42,747 nucleotides of DNA from Pseudomonadales bacterium. GTDB lineage: Bacteria > Pseudomonadota > Gammaproteobacteria > Pseudomonadales > UBA7434. The translations under genes were made by a program, and so were the position numbers. The stretch is taken from assembly GCA_028223755.1 (NCBI GenBank), contig JAOIUY010000016.1, forward strand, positions 1-42,747. Reading direction: 5' to 3'. A model generated the notes under the pieces. The model was not told where the DNA came from. It made no database searches and worked only from the letters and a program-made list of their open reading frames with translations. Positions 15,891-25,892 of the stretch are shown here, in pieces. The stretch's first letter is position 1. Every line of letters starts with the position of its first letter.

Positions 15891-17662
15891 ACCAAAACGC
15901 TATGATCAATTATCTACGTGCAGTGATACTACTGTTTACATTATTCTCACTATCGACGACGGTATTCGCACTATCAGTAACAGTAGAGCGACAGATCATT
16001 CCTATGAGTGAAACGCTTCGCTTAACGATCACTGATAACAGCGGTGAAGATCCTAACGATATAAATTTGTCGGCGATTGAAGCCAACTTTTCTATTGTCA
16101 ATGAATCCTCACAAAGCTCATTCTCAATGGTCAATGGCCGCACCGAATCTGTTCGTGTTCGATCACTTACTTTAGCGCCAAGACAATTGGGCTCGACATT
16201 AATTCCACCATTAACACTCGGCAAAAAAACTTCAAAGCCAATTAAAATCACCGTAATTAAAGCCCTGCCCGCTGCCAGCGAACTCAATGATCAATCAGTT
16301 ATGATTGAATCATCACTGGATAAATCCGAAGTGGTTGTTGGCGGCCAACTTATTTATACCTATAGAGTGATCTATCGCGTACAACTCAATAATGCAGAGA
16401 TTAGCCAGCCCAGCATTGCTGATGCCGACATAACTCCGCTGCAAGATAAAAATTACACCCGCTTAATTAATGGTATAAACTATAACGTCACCGAAAAACG
16501 CTATGCTATTTTCTTTAGTCAATCAGGACAAAAAAACATACCCAGCCAATCGCTAACGGGATTATTAAGCAGCAATCAACGACGCAACTTTAGCTTTGAT
16601 CCTTTTGCACGCGGTAGCGAAATACGACTTGAGTCAAAACCGTTAGCGCTCAATGTTTTGGCAAAACCTCGAGCGCCTTCAGGTCTTAGCAATGGAAAAA
16701 ATACAACATGGTTACCCGCGGCTAAGATTGAAATAAACGAAGAGACAACAACATCGCAAACCAGCCGTGTTGGCGAACCGATCACTCGCTCCATAATTAT
16801 CATGGCGCAAGGATTACCTGCAGAGCTGTTGCCAACTATCAGCTTAGAAACACCTGACGGCATTAATCATTACCCCGAAAAGCCCGAGCTCGTTAATCAG
16901 GAATTTATTGGCGGTATTGCAGGAAAACGGACCGACACTATAGCAATGGTGCCCACAAAAGCAGGAAACTTCACCCTACCGGCTATTAACCTAGCCTGGT
17001 GGAACACGCAAAGCCAGCGCTGGGAAACAGCTTCACTCGCTGAAAGAACATTAACCGTTTTACCGCCAGAGGTTTCGAGCGAGCAAAGCAATAGCATTAC
17101 AAGCAAGCCTATAATACCGAATAATAAAAATGAGCTAAAAGAAAACAATGGCGGCACGCTTGCTTTAAACGATTCAAACCAATCTATTTGGATGCCAATT
17201 GCATTGGTTGCGATGACTGGCTGGATTATTACCCTACTCTACTTGTTGCTCAGGCCTACAATTACAAAGCCTCAGGCTGAGGCGACATCAAAAAAGATTG
17301 ATAACGACGCAGACAGTTTAAAAGTGATTAGCAAACAACTTAAAATAGCCTGCAATAACAATGACGCAGCGAATGCGAAGCAACAATTGCAATTATGGTT
17401 ATCCGCTTATAAAAATCGACACAGCATAAGCGGCCAATTACCCACTGAAGATGCAAGCCACCTTGAGTTACACCTCGCTATTGCAGCTCTCGATAACCAC
17501 TTATTTAATCAGCATACGGATTCAGTAAACTGGGATGGAGCCAAACTAACAAATGCGATACAAACGCTTACAGCGCTGAGTTATAAAACGGATAACAAAA
17601 CCAATAAACCTCATCTAGAGCCTCTGTACCCAGAATCATATTCTGAAAAAACAAATCCCTGA
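15884..17662 (+). CDS. batD: BatD family protein
   Basis: A 592-residue protein with a signal peptide ending near TTVFA, beta-rich domains of the BatD (PF13584) type, and a transmembrane helix near 437-457 (WMPIALVAMTGWIITLLYLL) followed by a cytoplasmic helical tail. Family segments include VTVERQIIPMSETLRLTI near the N-terminus and VGEPITRSIIIMAQGL in the middle. It probably presents a large periplasmic part of the Bat complex. The ATG at 15884 overlaps the previous stop by 7 bases; a second in-frame ATG six codons on could also serve. Confidence 0.9.
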   Translation: MVNQNAMINYLRAVILLFTLFSLSTTVFALSVTVERQIIPMSETLRLTITDNSGEDPNDINLSAIEANFSIVNESSQSSFSMVNGRTESVRVRSLTLAPRQLGSTLIPPLTLGKKTSKPIKITVIKALPAASELNDQSVMIESSLDKSEVVVGGQLIYTYRVIYRVQLNNAEISQPSIADADITPLQDKNYTRLINGINYNVTEKRYAIFFSQSGQKNIPSQSLTGLLSSNQRRNFSFDPFARGSEIRLESKPLALNVLAKPRAPSGLSNGKNTTWLPAAKIEINEETTTSQTSRVGEPITRSIIIMAQGLPAELLPTISLETPDGINHYPEKPELVNQEFIGGIAGKRTDTIAMVPTKAGNFTLPAINLAWWNTQSQRWETASLAERTLTVLPPEVSSEQSNSITSKPIIPNNKNELKENNGGTLALNDSNQSIWMPIALVAMTGWIITLLYLLLRPTITKPQAEATSKKIDNDADSLKVISKQLKIACNNNDAANAKQQLQLWLSAYKNRHSISGQLPTEDASHLELHLAIAALDNHLFNQHTDSVNWDGAKLTNAIQTLTALSYKTDNKTNKPHLEPLYPESYSEKTNP

Positions 17663-17675
17663 CCATCATTAAGCA

Positions 17676-17960
17676 ATGACGAGCCAAGACAACCAAGCAA
17701 AACGCGAAAGCATCTGGCAAGTTGTACATATGATTCCTAGCGGAAAAGTTGCTACTTATGGACAAATTGCGGCTTTAGCCGGTCACCCTCAGGCCGCACG
17801 CTTTGCGGGTACATCACTCAAGAATTTACCCACAACGTCCAAAATTCCTTGGCATCGAGTCATCAATGCTCAAGGAAAAATATCATTGCCAAAGAACTCA
17901 CCGAGTTATAAAAAACAACTGCAGCGATTAAAACAAGAAGGTGTAATTATTCGTAATTGA
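17676..17960 (+). CDS. atl: Alkyltransferase-like protein (ATL), MGMT fold without catalytic Cys
   Basis: A 94-residue protein with the DNA-binding half of O6-alkylguanine-DNA alkyltransferases. It shows GKVATYGQIA with the nucleotide-flipping Tyr (Y28), an Arg in the arginine-finger position (AARFAG, R42) and PWHRV at 58-62, where the alkyl-accepting Cys of PCHRV is Trp. ATL proteins cannot transfer alkyl groups but bind O6-alkylguanine and hand the lesion to nucleotide excision repair. It starts 13 bp after batD and may be carried on the bat transcript, although no functional link is evident. Confidence 0.93.
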   Translation: MTSQDNQAKRESIWQVVHMIPSGKVATYGQIAALAGHPQAARFAGTSLKNLPTTSKIPWHRVINAQGKISLPKNSPSYKKQLQRLKQEGVIIRN

Positions 17961-18013
17961 AAAGTGACACTGAAGAATTATCAGTGGATGCCCTGATAGT
18001 GTGTAGCGAAAAT

Positions 18014-19282
18014 CTACGAGCTATCTTTTTGATTAAGCCCATTCCATGGCGCTACTTTAATTAATAACAGCATTCCAGGAATAGCCAGCAGCGTACATAA
18101 TAAAAAGAATTGCTCCCAACCAACACGGTCGACAATAACGCCCGTTAGTGCATTAGCAAAAGTACGCGGTAAAGCAGTTATGGCCGTAAGCAATGCAAAC
18201 TGCGTGGCGGCAAATTGAATACTGGTCTCGCGGGCGATATAAGCGGTAAAACCGGCAGTGCCCAACCCTACCCCAAGATACTCAAAGCTAATAACAACGG
18301 CGAGTAATGTCTTATCAGGGCCAGACTGCGCCAGCACCCAAAACCCTAAGATACTGACAATTTGCACCACGCCAAACAACCATAGGCACTTATTAATTCC
18401 CAGCCGCGCCATAATCGGTATGGCAATAAAGCCTCCGGCGATGGCAGACCATAAGGCTGCTGTCTTGGCAATGATACCAATCTCACTTTTACTAAAACCT
18501 AAGTCGTAATAAAACGGATACGATAGCGCTGTTGCCATACTATCGCCCAGCTTATACAGCAACATAAAGGCAAGAACTGTGAGCGCCGAAGACAAGCCTC
18601 GACGACTGATAAACTCTTTAAAAGGATCAATCGCTGCCTCACGAATCGTGCGTGGACTGCCTTTTGGTCGAGTCAACTCTTTAACACTTAACGTAAGTGT
18701 TACACCAACCAACATGAAACCCGCAACAATTACGAAGACCCATGACCATGGAATGATGTCGGATAATATCGGCGCTAATGCCCCCGGTACTAGGCCGGCG
18801 ATACGATAAGCCTGTATATGCAGTGTATTACCCGTCCCTAGTTGACTTTCATCCAACAATTCACGACGGTAAGCATCAAGCACAATATCCTGACTGGCAC
18901 TAAAAAAAGCGATGCCAGCGGCAAGGTAAGCAATAGTCCAAATCGATTTTTCTGGATCTAAAAAACCAATGCTCGCAATCGCGAGCAATAACAATATCTG
19001 CGTTAATAACATCCAGCCGCGACGATGCCCCAGCATCGGCAAAGAAAAACGATCCATTAATGGGGACCAAATAAACTTCCAGGTATAAGGCACACCCACT
19101 AAGGCAAAAAAGCCAATTTCAGCTAAGCCAACACCCTGATCACGCAACCATAAAGGCATCAGTTGATAAATGACATAGAGTGGTAAACCGGAAGAAAAGC
19201 CCGTAAAAATACAAATAAGCATGCGGCGAGTAAGCAACTGCTGTTTTAATGAGGGGCTTTTAGCATTTGCATTTGAATTCAT
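18014..19282 (-). CDS. ampG: AmpG-like MFS permease
   Basis: A 422-residue integral membrane protein with about 12 hydrophobic helices. Family marks of AmpG include FTGFSSGLPLYVIYQ near the N-terminus, GVPYTWKFIWSPLMDR and a following RRGWM loop, FFSASQDIVLDAYRRELL, and GLGTAGFTAYIAR in the second half. AmpG imports anhydromuropeptides from the periplasm for cell-wall recycling and can influence beta-lactamase induction. The protein is shorter than E. coli AmpG (491), as many homologues are. It starts 3 bp downstream of miaE, so the two are probably cotranscribed. The substrate is inferred from family similarity only. Confidence 0.8.
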   Translation of the reverse strand: MNSNANAKSPSLKQQLLTRRMLICIFTGFSSGLPLYVIYQLMPLWLRDQGVGLAEIGFFALVGVPYTWKFIWSPLMDRFSLPMLGHRRGWMLLTQILLLLAIASIGFLDPEKSIWTIAYLAAGIAFFSASQDIVLDAYRRELLDESQLGTGNTLHIQAYRIAGLVPGALAPILSDIIPWSWVFVIVAGFMLVGVTLTLSVKELTRPKGSPRTIREAAIDPFKEFISRRGLSSALTVLAFMLLYKLGDSMATALSYPFYYDLGFSKSEIGIIAKTAALWSAIAGGFIAIPIMARLGINKCLWLFGVVQIVSILGFWVLAQSGPDKTLLAVVISFEYLGVGLGTAGFTAYIARETSIQFAATQFALLTAITALPRTFANALTGVIVDRVGWEQFFLLCTLLAIPGMLLLIKVAPWNGLNQKDSS

Positions 19283-19285
19283 AGT

Positions 19286-19945
19286 TTATAAATTCTCTTT
19301 GCGAATCGGGCCACTATGAAAACGAAACTCACTATCGGGCTCTAAAACTAGCTTGGCTTCTTGATCAGCAAAAAAAGCGATGCGGTCACTAATATCACGC
19401 TTCGCATAGGTTTGCGCTAAGCGCAGATAATCTTCAAAGTGGCGCGCCTCTGAACGGAGTAAAGAGGTATAAAAGTGACTTAACTCTTCATCTAATAAGG
19501 GCGCTATCTTTGCAAAGCGCTCACAAGATCGCGCTTCAATGAACGCGCCGACAATCAAGGTATCAACTAATTTTTCTGGCTCATGCGCTGTAACACCCTG
19601 CCGCAGTGCAACGGCGTAACGTGAAGGTGTCACATGGATATATTCAATTTCACGCTTATTCATAATTGCTAACACTTGCTCAAAGTGGCGAAGCTCTTCG
19701 CGGGCTAGGCGCGACAATTTATGCAGTAATTCAGGTCTATCGAAATAGCGATACAGCAATGTCATTGCTGTAGATGCAGCCTTTTTTTCACAGTTGGCAT
19801 GGTCAATCAGCATTGTGGTTTGATTAGCCAGCGCCGCTTCCACCCAGGTATCGGGTGTTTCACAAGGCAGAAACGCCTGTACTGCTGAAATATCAACAGC
19901 ACTGGTTATGTTTTTACTTTTTGAGCTAGCAACAGCAACAGTCAT
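19286..19945 (-). CDS. miaE: tRNA-(ms2io6A37) hydroxylase MiaE
   Basis: A 219-residue non-heme diiron monooxygenase that hydroxylates the isopentenyl group of ms2i6A37 in tRNA. The iron-binding helices show EELRHFEQVL and, later, EARHFEDYL, with a further EARSCERF helix; the duplicated E-x-x-H pattern of the ferritin-like fold is intact. Length and composition match the family (about 200-270). It lies 3 bp from both its upstream DUF1289 neighbour and the downstream AmpG-like gene, which points to one transcript. Confidence 0.93.
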   Translation of the reverse strand: MTVAVASSKSKNITSAVDISAVQAFLPCETPDTWVEAALANQTTMLIDHANCEKKAASTAMTLLYRYFDRPELLHKLSRLAREELRHFEQVLAIMNKREIEYIHVTPSRYAVALRQGVTAHEPEKLVDTLIVGAFIEARSCERFAKIAPLLDEELSHFYTSLLRSEARHFEDYLRLAQTYAKRDISDRIAFFADQEAKLVLEPDSEFRFHSGPIRKENL

Positions 19946-19948
19946 TTA

Positions 19949-20431
19949 TTAAGGCTCGCTAGACACGCGATTAGCTCGCTTGCGATTGGCAACAATATAG
20001 CGTTCGTAATGCGCCACCGACAGTGAATAAAATTCATCGTCTATATCATGACGTATTTCGGATAAAGTTTGGTGTTCAAATAAGGCTATCTTTGTAAAAC
20101 CATATTCCTTGGCATCATCAATTTGACCTGCGCCAGCTCTAAGCAGTTCAAACAGCCAACAATAGGGATTACGGCTTTTTTCATATTGAATCTGCTGTGT
20201 TTGCATTTGCGCTTGCAGCAGTGCTTCATCGGCTATCTTTAACCGCCAAGATACAACCCGCGTGAGCAATTCATCAAGACGTAAATCAATTGCTAATTTT
20301 TGATCGTGCGTATAACTATTCCAGCGAATAACCTCGTGATCAAAACGCTTACAACCACGACAGACGGAATCGCCGATGCCGGTTGAGCAAACGCCAATAC
20401 ATGGGGTGCGAACACTATGAAAAAGTTTCAT
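19949..20431 (-). CDS. DUF1289 domain protein
   Basis: A 160-residue protein. The N-terminal 50 residues are the DUF1289 cysteine motif: RTPCIGVC (C11, C15), then C24 and C27 (VCRGCKR), followed by EVIRWNSYT. This short motif probably binds zinc or an iron-sulfur centre; its role is unknown. The remaining 110 residues are helical and carry no motif I recognise, which makes the protein longer than the minimal DUF1289 proteins. It lies 3 bp upstream of miaE and is likely cotranscribed with it. Confidence 0.85.
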   Translation of the reverse strand: MKLFHSVRTPCIGVCSTGIGDSVCRGCKRFDHEVIRWNSYTHDQKLAIDLRLDELLTRVVSWRLKIADEALLQAQMQTQQIQYEKSRNPYCWLFELLRAGAGQIDDAKEYGFTKIALFEHQTLSEIRHDIDDEFYSLSVAHYERYIVANRKRANRVSSEP

Positions 20432-20518
20432 CGAACAATAACAAACCTGTTTGTATTACTGAGGATTCAGCACCTATCCTAGAGCTAGGAAGATGGGATC
20501 ACAAGCAAAAAAGATAAT

Positions 20519-22309
20519 TTATTTAACAATCGTGCGATAACAATTACGGCCTGCGCTTTTTGCCATGGCACAGGCTTGATCAGCGCGATGATTAGCGGTA
20601 ACTATCGTGTCACCTTCGGCTAAAAGCGTGGCACCAAGGCTAATAGTAATCGTTAGCGGCTTTTTAGCAAACCGTAGTGGGCAAGCTTGCACGGCTAAAC
20701 GGAGCTTCTCTAATGCCTGCTGACCAGCTTGTAAGCTAGTTTCGGGCAATAAAATCATAAACTGTGCACCTGAAAAACGAGCAATAAAATCCGTTTTCCT
20801 CAACTGCTGCAATAAAGTCTTACCGATAATCTTTAGCATCCGATCACCGGCTTCGTGACCAAACTCTTCATTCGTGCGCTTAAAGAAATCAACATCCGCA
20901 ACGGCTAACACCAGCGGCCGCTGATAACGCTGCCAGCGATCGTACTCTTGTTGAACGCGAATGTTATAAGCTTCTCGATTAGGCAAATCGGTTAAGGTAT
21001 CACGCAACAATTTATCACGCTGCTTCTGTAAGTTTTCGCTAGCCTCTTGAACGCCACCTTCCATATTTTCAACATGTGAGGTCATTTCTAAAATTTGCTG
21101 TGTCATCAAAGTTTGCTGCTCGCTTTGATTTAACTGAAATTGCTCTAAAGAAGACACAATGGTCTTTAACTTATCACTCACACTATTCTTTAATTCAGCA
21201 ACATCCTCTGATACTTCTGATGAATCCCCAGCATCTTCACTGGCTTCAAATCGAGAGACAATCTCACTGACGTGTCCATCGAGCTCCTCACTCAACTCTT
21301 GTGCTTGGCCAGTGCTAATTAGCTGACTATGGTCGACGAAGCTAATAAAAGAGCCTATATCCAATAGCTGCTGATTCAAACCCTGTAGAAACTGTTCAAA
21401 TTGACGCTGATCCCTACCTAAAGCAGCAATAACCACTGTGACTACTTTATCTAACGCAGGGATAAAGTCGGGCCACTCCAAACCGTTTTGTAAATCCTTA
21501 TAGAGCTGATTAGCAAAATGTTGGGCATCGGCTGGCACGTCAATGTCAGCTAACAAGCCCAAGAGAACGGCCACCACTTCGACCCTGACGGCTTCGTAGT
21601 TGTCTGCATCTTGTGTAGGCTCGCCAATGCTATCGTGCCGCCCAGCAGCACTACTCTGTGGTGAGTCTGATATGACCTTCGTAGTTTTATTTGACGAAGA
21701 AGCATCTGCCGGTACGGCCCCAATTAAACGACTTAATAATCCAGTTTTGGCAGGAGATGTTTGAGGTGTGCTTATTATCGGCTCAAGCGACTGCAAAGCC
21801 GTGCTTTGAGTAGCGACAATTTTCTCTAACCACAATTGAAGATCAAAAGGCTCGGTTAAACGGTTAGCCGCTTTTTTAAGTTCTTTGTTAAGTTTGTTTA
21901 TCGCTAAGGCAGAGGGACGATCAATTTTAACGGTTTGCAATTGCTCTAGCAGTGTCGCCAATGATTCTGTCGTTTGGTTCGCTCGCTTAGCGCGCGTGCT
22001 ATCCATAGCATGAATGCCCGTCTCCAAGGCGTCGATTTGAGTTGTTAAACTCGCCCCCGTTTTATCATTAAGTGACGACCGCACGCCGTCAAGAGCTGCG
22101 TCTAGCGTTTCATCTTGTCCTTGCGCAGCAATACTGATTTTTGCGATACCACGATGGAGCTCGTCGACTTTTTGCTGCCATTCAAGCGCAACGACTTCTT
22201 GCTCTCTTAGCAATTCTAGATACTTAAGCTTCCACGGGCTACCCGATTCGATATCACTCACTATTATTTCTCTGTCGCTGAGGTGGCGGCGCACCGATGT
22301 GCGCTTCAT
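20519..22309 (-). CDS. GGDEF-domain protein with degenerate active site
   Basis: A 596-residue cytoplasmic protein: a helical, coiled-coil-rich N-terminal half, an Asp/Ser/Glu-rich linker near 355-375, a signalling helix, then a GGDEF domain from about 437. The domain keeps [19 protein letters not shown] (D472) and [10 protein letters not shown], but the signature is SGAQF (513-517) instead of GGDEF, so the metal-binding acidic pair is lost. The inhibitory-site motif RxxD (R504-K-T-D507) is intact at the normal five-residue distance. It is probably a c-di-GMP receptor rather than a cyclase (inference). The ATG start overlaps trhO by 56 bases; a GTG at 22261 (8-base overlap) would give 580 residues and is equally plausible. 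Confidence 0.88.
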   Translation of the reverse strand: MKRTSVRRHLSDREIIVSDIESGSPWKLKYLELLREQEVVALEWQQKVDELHRGIAKISIAAQGQDETLDAALDGVRSSLNDKTGASLTTQIDALETGIHAMDSTRAKRANQTTESLATLLEQLQTVKIDRPSALAINKLNKELKKAANRLTEPFDLQLWLEKIVATQSTALQSLEPIISTPQTSPAKTGLLSRLIGAVPADASSSNKTTKVISDSPQSSAAGRHDSIGEPTQDADNYEAVRVEVVAVLLGLLADIDVPADAQHFANQLYKDLQNGLEWPDFIPALDKVVTVVIAALGRDQRQFEQFLQGLNQQLLDIGSFISFVDHSQLISTGQAQELSEELDGHVSEIVSRFEASEDAGDSSEVSEDVAELKNSVSDKLKTIVSSLEQFQLNQSEQQTLMTQQILEMTSHVENMEGGVQEASENLQKQRDKLLRDTLTDLPNREAYNIRVQQEYDRWQRYQRPLVLAVADVDFFKRTNEEFGHEAGDRMLKIIGKTLLQQLRKTDFIARFSGAQFMILLPETSLQAGQQALEKLRLAVQACPLRFAKKPLTITISLGATLLAEGDTIVTANHRADQACAMAKSAGRNCYRTIVK

Positions 22310-23216
22310 TTCTATCTTTTGCTAAATCAATTTGTTTTTGTCGCTCAGCAAAGCGCTGTTTTTGATCATCACTTAACTGGTCATAACACAGCGGACAACA
22401 AACGCCCTTTTGATAATGCACACTCTGTTTTTGCTGCTCGGTAATGGGGTGACGACAACCATGGCATTGATCGTAAGAGCCGACGTTTAAATCGTGATCA
22501 ACAGCAACACGATTATCGAAGACAAAACACTCACCCTCCCACAAACTTTCTTCTTTAGGGGTTTCTTCTAAGTATTTTAGTATACCGCCTTTTAGATGGT
22601 AGACCTCTTCAAAGCCTTGATCTAACAGATAAGCTGTGGATTTTTCGCAGCGAATTCCGCCAGTGCAAAACATCGCTACTTTTTTCTGCTTTGCAGGGTT
22701 GAGATTTTTTTCGACAAAATCAGGTATCTCACGAAAGGTCGTTGTCTGCGGGTTAATAGCGCCTTTAAAAGAGCCAATATCACACTCATAGTCATTGCGA
22801 GTATCAATAAGGGTGACGTCGGGATCACTAATCAAGTCATTCCAGTCTTTCGCTTCGACGTAATGCCCCACTAGGCTATTTGGATCAATACCGCCAATAC
22901 CCATTGTGACAATTTCTTTTTTAAGCTTAACCTTCATGCGGTAAAAAGGGATGCGCTCGTCTAAGGATTCTTTATGATCAATATCGGCTAAACGACTATC
23001 AGACTTTAGATAGGCTAAGACGCGATCGATGGTTTCGCGGTCACCAGCAATGGTGCCGTTAATGCCCTCTTCGGCCAATAGCAAAGTACCTTTGGCGCCA
23101 GCAGCAACACAGGCATCAAGCAAGGGCTCACGCATTTCGCGAAAATCAGGTAATGAGACAAATTTATACAGTGCCGCGACAACAATAGGTGCTTCAGACA
23201 CGTTAGCTATTCTCAC
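22254..23216 (-). CDS. trhO: tRNA uridine(34) hydroxylase TrhO (YceA)
   Basis: A 320-residue enzyme of the YceA/TrhO family, which hydroxylates U34 of tRNA on the way to 5-carboxymethoxyuridine. It shows [14 protein letters not shown] near the start, [30 protein letters not shown] and the rhodanese loop [11 protein letters not shown] with the catalytic Cys. A C-terminal part has four cysteines in CHGC and CCPLC spacing, likely zinc-binding. The displayed GTG start overlaps bolA by 14 bases; another GTG five codons later is possible, and neither has a strong ribosome-binding site. Confidence 0.94.
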   Translation of the reverse strand: MRIANVSEAPIVVAALYKFVSLPDFREMREPLLDACVAAGAKGTLLLAEEGINGTIAGDRETIDRVLAYLKSDSRLADIDHKESLDERIPFYRMKVKLKKEIVTMGIGGIDPNSLVGHYVEAKDWNDLISDPDVTLIDTRNDYECDIGSFKGAINPQTTTFREIPDFVEKNLNPAKQKKVAMFCTGGIRCEKSTAYLLDQGFEEVYHLKGGILKYLEETPKEESLWEGECFVFDNRVAVDHDLNVGSYDQCHGCRHPITEQQKQSVHYQKGVCCPLCYDQLSDDQKQRFAERQKQIDLAKDRNEAHIGAPPPQRQRNNSE

Positions 23217-23601
23217 TTAAAGATTTATCATGCTTGCTGCCACCCAAACATTGTGGCGAGTCGGGTGACGACGGCTGTGCTGACCATTCTTCATCGGTGT
23301 AAGTGTGAATCGCTAGCGCATGAACATCGGCCTCTAGTTCAGCAGCTAACACTTTATAAATCATTTGATGCCTTGCAACACTCCGCTTGCTTATAAACGC
23401 ATTAGCAACAATGACAATTTTAAAATGTGTCTCGGCATCACGAGGTCCCGAGTGCATATGACTTTCGTTGACCACCTCAAGATGGCTGGGCGTTAAAGCG
23501 GTCGTTAATTTATTGATAATCGTGGATTGAGTTTGCAACAGCTGCCTCGTCCGTTTTATGGTGATTGAATTGGCGCTGATTATAAACCTTTGCGACACCA
23601 T
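23203..23601 (-). CDS. bolA: BolA family protein
   Basis: The protein contains the BolA fold: [41 protein letters not shown] and the conserved HALAIHTYT. BolA proteins bind monothiol glutaredoxins and iron-sulfur clusters and influence stress responses and envelope shape. From the ATG at 23601 (AAGG 8 bases upstream) it has 132 residues, of which the first 21 are atypical. A TTG at 23538, with GAGG 6 bases upstream, would give a 111-residue product starting where family members normally start. I cannot decide between the two. It precedes trhO with a 14-base overlap, a pairing common in Pseudomonas-like genomes. Confidence 0.9.
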   Translation of the reverse strand: MVSQRFIISANSITIKRTRQLLQTQSTIINKLTTALTPSHLEVVNESHMHSGPRDAETHFKIVIVANAFISKRSVARHQMIYKVLAAELEADVHALAIHTYTDEEWSAQPSSPDSPQCLGGSKHDKSLSENS

Positions 23602-23688
23602 GATGCCAACCTTGATGCAGGCAACATTTCATTAAGGGCAAAGAAAAAGAGTGGTTTTTGTGCAAGCTGGGCGATCACCCAAGAACAA

Positions 23689-25092
23689 CTAACTAAATAC
23701 CATATGGACACGTAAACCAGGATCGTTGGGCTTTAAGATGACCTGCGAAGAATGTACTTTAGCAACGGCTGCCACCAAGCTTAAGCCAAGACCATTACCC
23801 GGCTGCTTACCTCGACTGCCCTCTTCACGATAAAACCGCCTAAACACTTTGCTGTAATTCTGTTTAGCGATACCACAACCGTTATCGGCCACAGTTAAAA
23901 TGGCTTGCGGCTTAAATGCAGCCTGCTTGGGCGTCAATAATTGATAATCGTCCTTGGTCGACAATGTAATCACAACATGACCGCTCTCAGGAGTATATTT
24001 AATTGCATTATCCAGAAGATTGGCAAAAGCTTGAAATAATAAATTGCGATCAGCAACAATATCGACATCAACAATACTGACTTCAAAAGTAATTGATTTC
24101 TCTGAAGCAACCGGCTCATAGAGTTCAATCACGTCTCCAAGTAATTGGTGCAATTTTAATTGCGCCTTTTCAATGCTGCTATCACCTAATTCAACACGCG
24201 CTATGCGCTGAAGCGCATTAAAAGTGCCTAGCATGTTGTCAGCTTCGACAATCAGTTGTTGAACAATCGATAAATCATTTTGATTACAGTTTTTTTCGAA
24301 AGTCACTAAGTTATTACGCATACGCGTAAGCGGCGTTCTTAAGTCATGAGCAATATTATCGGAAACCTGCTTTACGCCATCCATCAAATACTGAATACGG
24401 TCAAGCATCATATTTAAATGTAAAGCTAACTGCTGAAGGTCACCGCTAGACTTACTGCCTGACTTGCTAATAATTAAGCGCTCAGAGAGGTTGCCATCCA
24501 TAATCGCTTTAATACTTTGATTGATTCTATTGACGTGGCGCTGAAAATCCCAGGTCATAAAAAAGGCTGCGAACGAGCCCATGAACACTGTAATAATAAA
24601 AGATGAAATCAATATGATCGCAAAAAAAAGCGAATAACTAGGCATAGTGATAAAGTTTCTTACCACCAATAGTTGATGACCTTCAGCTAAAATTACCCGC
24701 TTACCTATTAGGCGAATATCATTTTCGCCATGCAATTGTGCCAACTCAAAACTGAACCAATCATTATATTCTGCAAATTTTGGCCAATGCTTTAAATTAC
24801 CGGCTAGCTTACGGCCGGCCTCATCAACAATAATATAGTCATACTGAATATCAATTAATTGTGTGGCTGGCTGTGTAATAAACGAGTCAACAGCATCGAC
24901 ACCACTATTTTTATGTACCGCTATGAGTTTGCTTAACTCATCGGCAAAACCTTGATCCACATCTTTAAAATTATTATAAGAAAAGACACTATAAAAAATA
25001 AACATCAACGCCATTGTGCTAATGGCGCTAAATAATACAGCGAGCATGCCATAACGAAAGACATAACTGCTGAGCACTTTAGATATAATCAT
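23689..25092 (-). CDS. Membrane sensor histidine kinase (OmpR-system type)
   Basis: A 467-residue kinase: transmembrane helix at about 12-35, a periplasmic sensor of about 115 residues, a second helix at about 152-177, HAMP, a DHp domain with NIAHDLRTPLTRMR, and the HATPase domain (N box LLDNAIKYT, G1 TVADNGCGIA, G2 GNGLGLSLV). The periplasmic part has no recognisable motif, so the signal is unknown. It lies 92 bp downstream of its response regulator on the same strand. The two form a standard pair. Confidence 0.93.
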   Translation of the reverse strand: MIISKVLSSYVFRYGMLAVLFSAISTMALMFIFYSVFSYNNFKDVDQGFADELSKLIAVHKNSGVDAVDSFITQPATQLIDIQYDYIIVDEAGRKLAGNLKHWPKFAEYNDWFSFELAQLHGENDIRLIGKRVILAEGHQLLVVRNFITMPSYSLFFAIILISSFIITVFMGSFAAFFMTWDFQRHVNRINQSIKAIMDGNLSERLIISKSGSKSSGDLQQLALHLNMMLDRIQYLMDGVKQVSDNIAHDLRTPLTRMRNNLVTFEKNCNQNDLSIVQQLIVEADNMLGTFNALQRIARVELGDSSIEKAQLKLHQLLGDVIELYEPVASEKSITFEVSIVDVDIVADRNLLFQAFANLLDNAIKYTPESGHVVITLSTKDDYQLLTPKQAAFKPQAILTVADNGCGIAKQNYSKVFRRFYREEGSRGKQPGNGLGLSLVAAVAKVHSSQVILKPNDPGLRVHMVFS

Positions 25093-25184
25093 TATTTTTA
25101 TCCAAAAGTGTTAGCACTGCTGCTTGTGGAATCAACTACGAGAAAGTCGCTTAATTCTGCACCCATTTGCTAACGACTGCAACT

Positions 25185-25862
25185 TTAGCTTTCATCACTT
25201 AGCATATAACCCGAGCCACGAACCGTATGCAGCAACGGCTTATCAAACTCCTTATCTATCTTTTGTCGTAGACGACTAATATGTACATCAATCACATTCG
25301 TTTGCGGATCGAAATGATAGTCCCAAACATTTTCAAGCAACATTGTTCGAGTCACAATTTGATCGGCGTTACGCATCAAGTATTCTAGCAAGCGAAACTC
25401 TCGTGGTTGCAAAGCCAACTTTTGACTCGCACGCTGCACTTCATGGGCTAATAAATCGAGCTCTAAATCAGCCACCTTCAAGCGCGTGACGGGCGTATCA
25501 ATATCCCGCCTCCTAACGAGTACTTCTATTCGGGTAAACAATTCTTCAAAATCAAAAGGCTTGGCAAGATAGTCATCAGCACCGACTTTAAGGCCGTTAA
25601 TGCGATCACTAACCTCGCCTAGGGCACTGAGTATAAGAATGGGGGTATTATTTTTTTCTTCTCGCAACGATTGAATGATAGACATACCATCAAGCTCAGG
25701 CAGCATGCGATCAATAATAATGGCATCGTATTGCTCATCTTTTGCTAAACCCAAACCATCAATGCCGGTAGCCGCATGAGTAATAGTCTGGCCCTTATCA
25801 ACAAATCCTTTCTCGACAAAATCAGCAACATTCTGATCGTCTTCAATCAATAATATATTCAT
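25185..25862 (-). CDS. OmpR-family response regulator
   Basis: A 225-residue regulator from the ATG at 25862; the frame extends to a TTG at 25892, but MNILLIEDDQ is the usual opening. The receiver has the acidic pair E8-D9, phospho-acceptor D51 (IIIDRMLP) and a conserved Lys in DDYLAKPFDFEEL. The C-terminal winged helix contains LQPREFRLLEYLM and the closing HTVRGSGYML typical of OmpR/PhoB. It precedes its kinase gene. The divergent exported protein at 26260 is an obvious possible target (inference). Confidence 0.94.
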   Translation of the reverse strand: MNILLIEDDQNVADFVEKGFVDKGQTITHAATGIDGLGLAKDEQYDAIIIDRMLPELDGMSIIQSLREEKNNTPILILSALGEVSDRINGLKVGADDYLAKPFDFEELFTRIEVLVRRRDIDTPVTRLKVADLELDLLAHEVQRASQKLALQPREFRLLEYLMRNADQIVTRTMLLENVWDYHFDPQTNVIDVHISRLRQKIDKEFDKPLLHTVRGSGYMLSDES

Positions 25863-25892
25863 AGAAACGCTATTTACCCTCGAAGCAGTCAA

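Noticed and set aside
17676-17960. Functional O6-methylguanine-DNA methyltransferase
   Set aside because: The active-site Cys is Trp (PWHRV) and the N-terminal domain is missing, so it is an ATL.
17968-17986. Hairpin CACTGA/TCAGTG after the alkyltransferase-like gene as a terminator
   Set aside because: The 6-bp stem has no T run on either side, so it cannot be called a rho-independent terminator.
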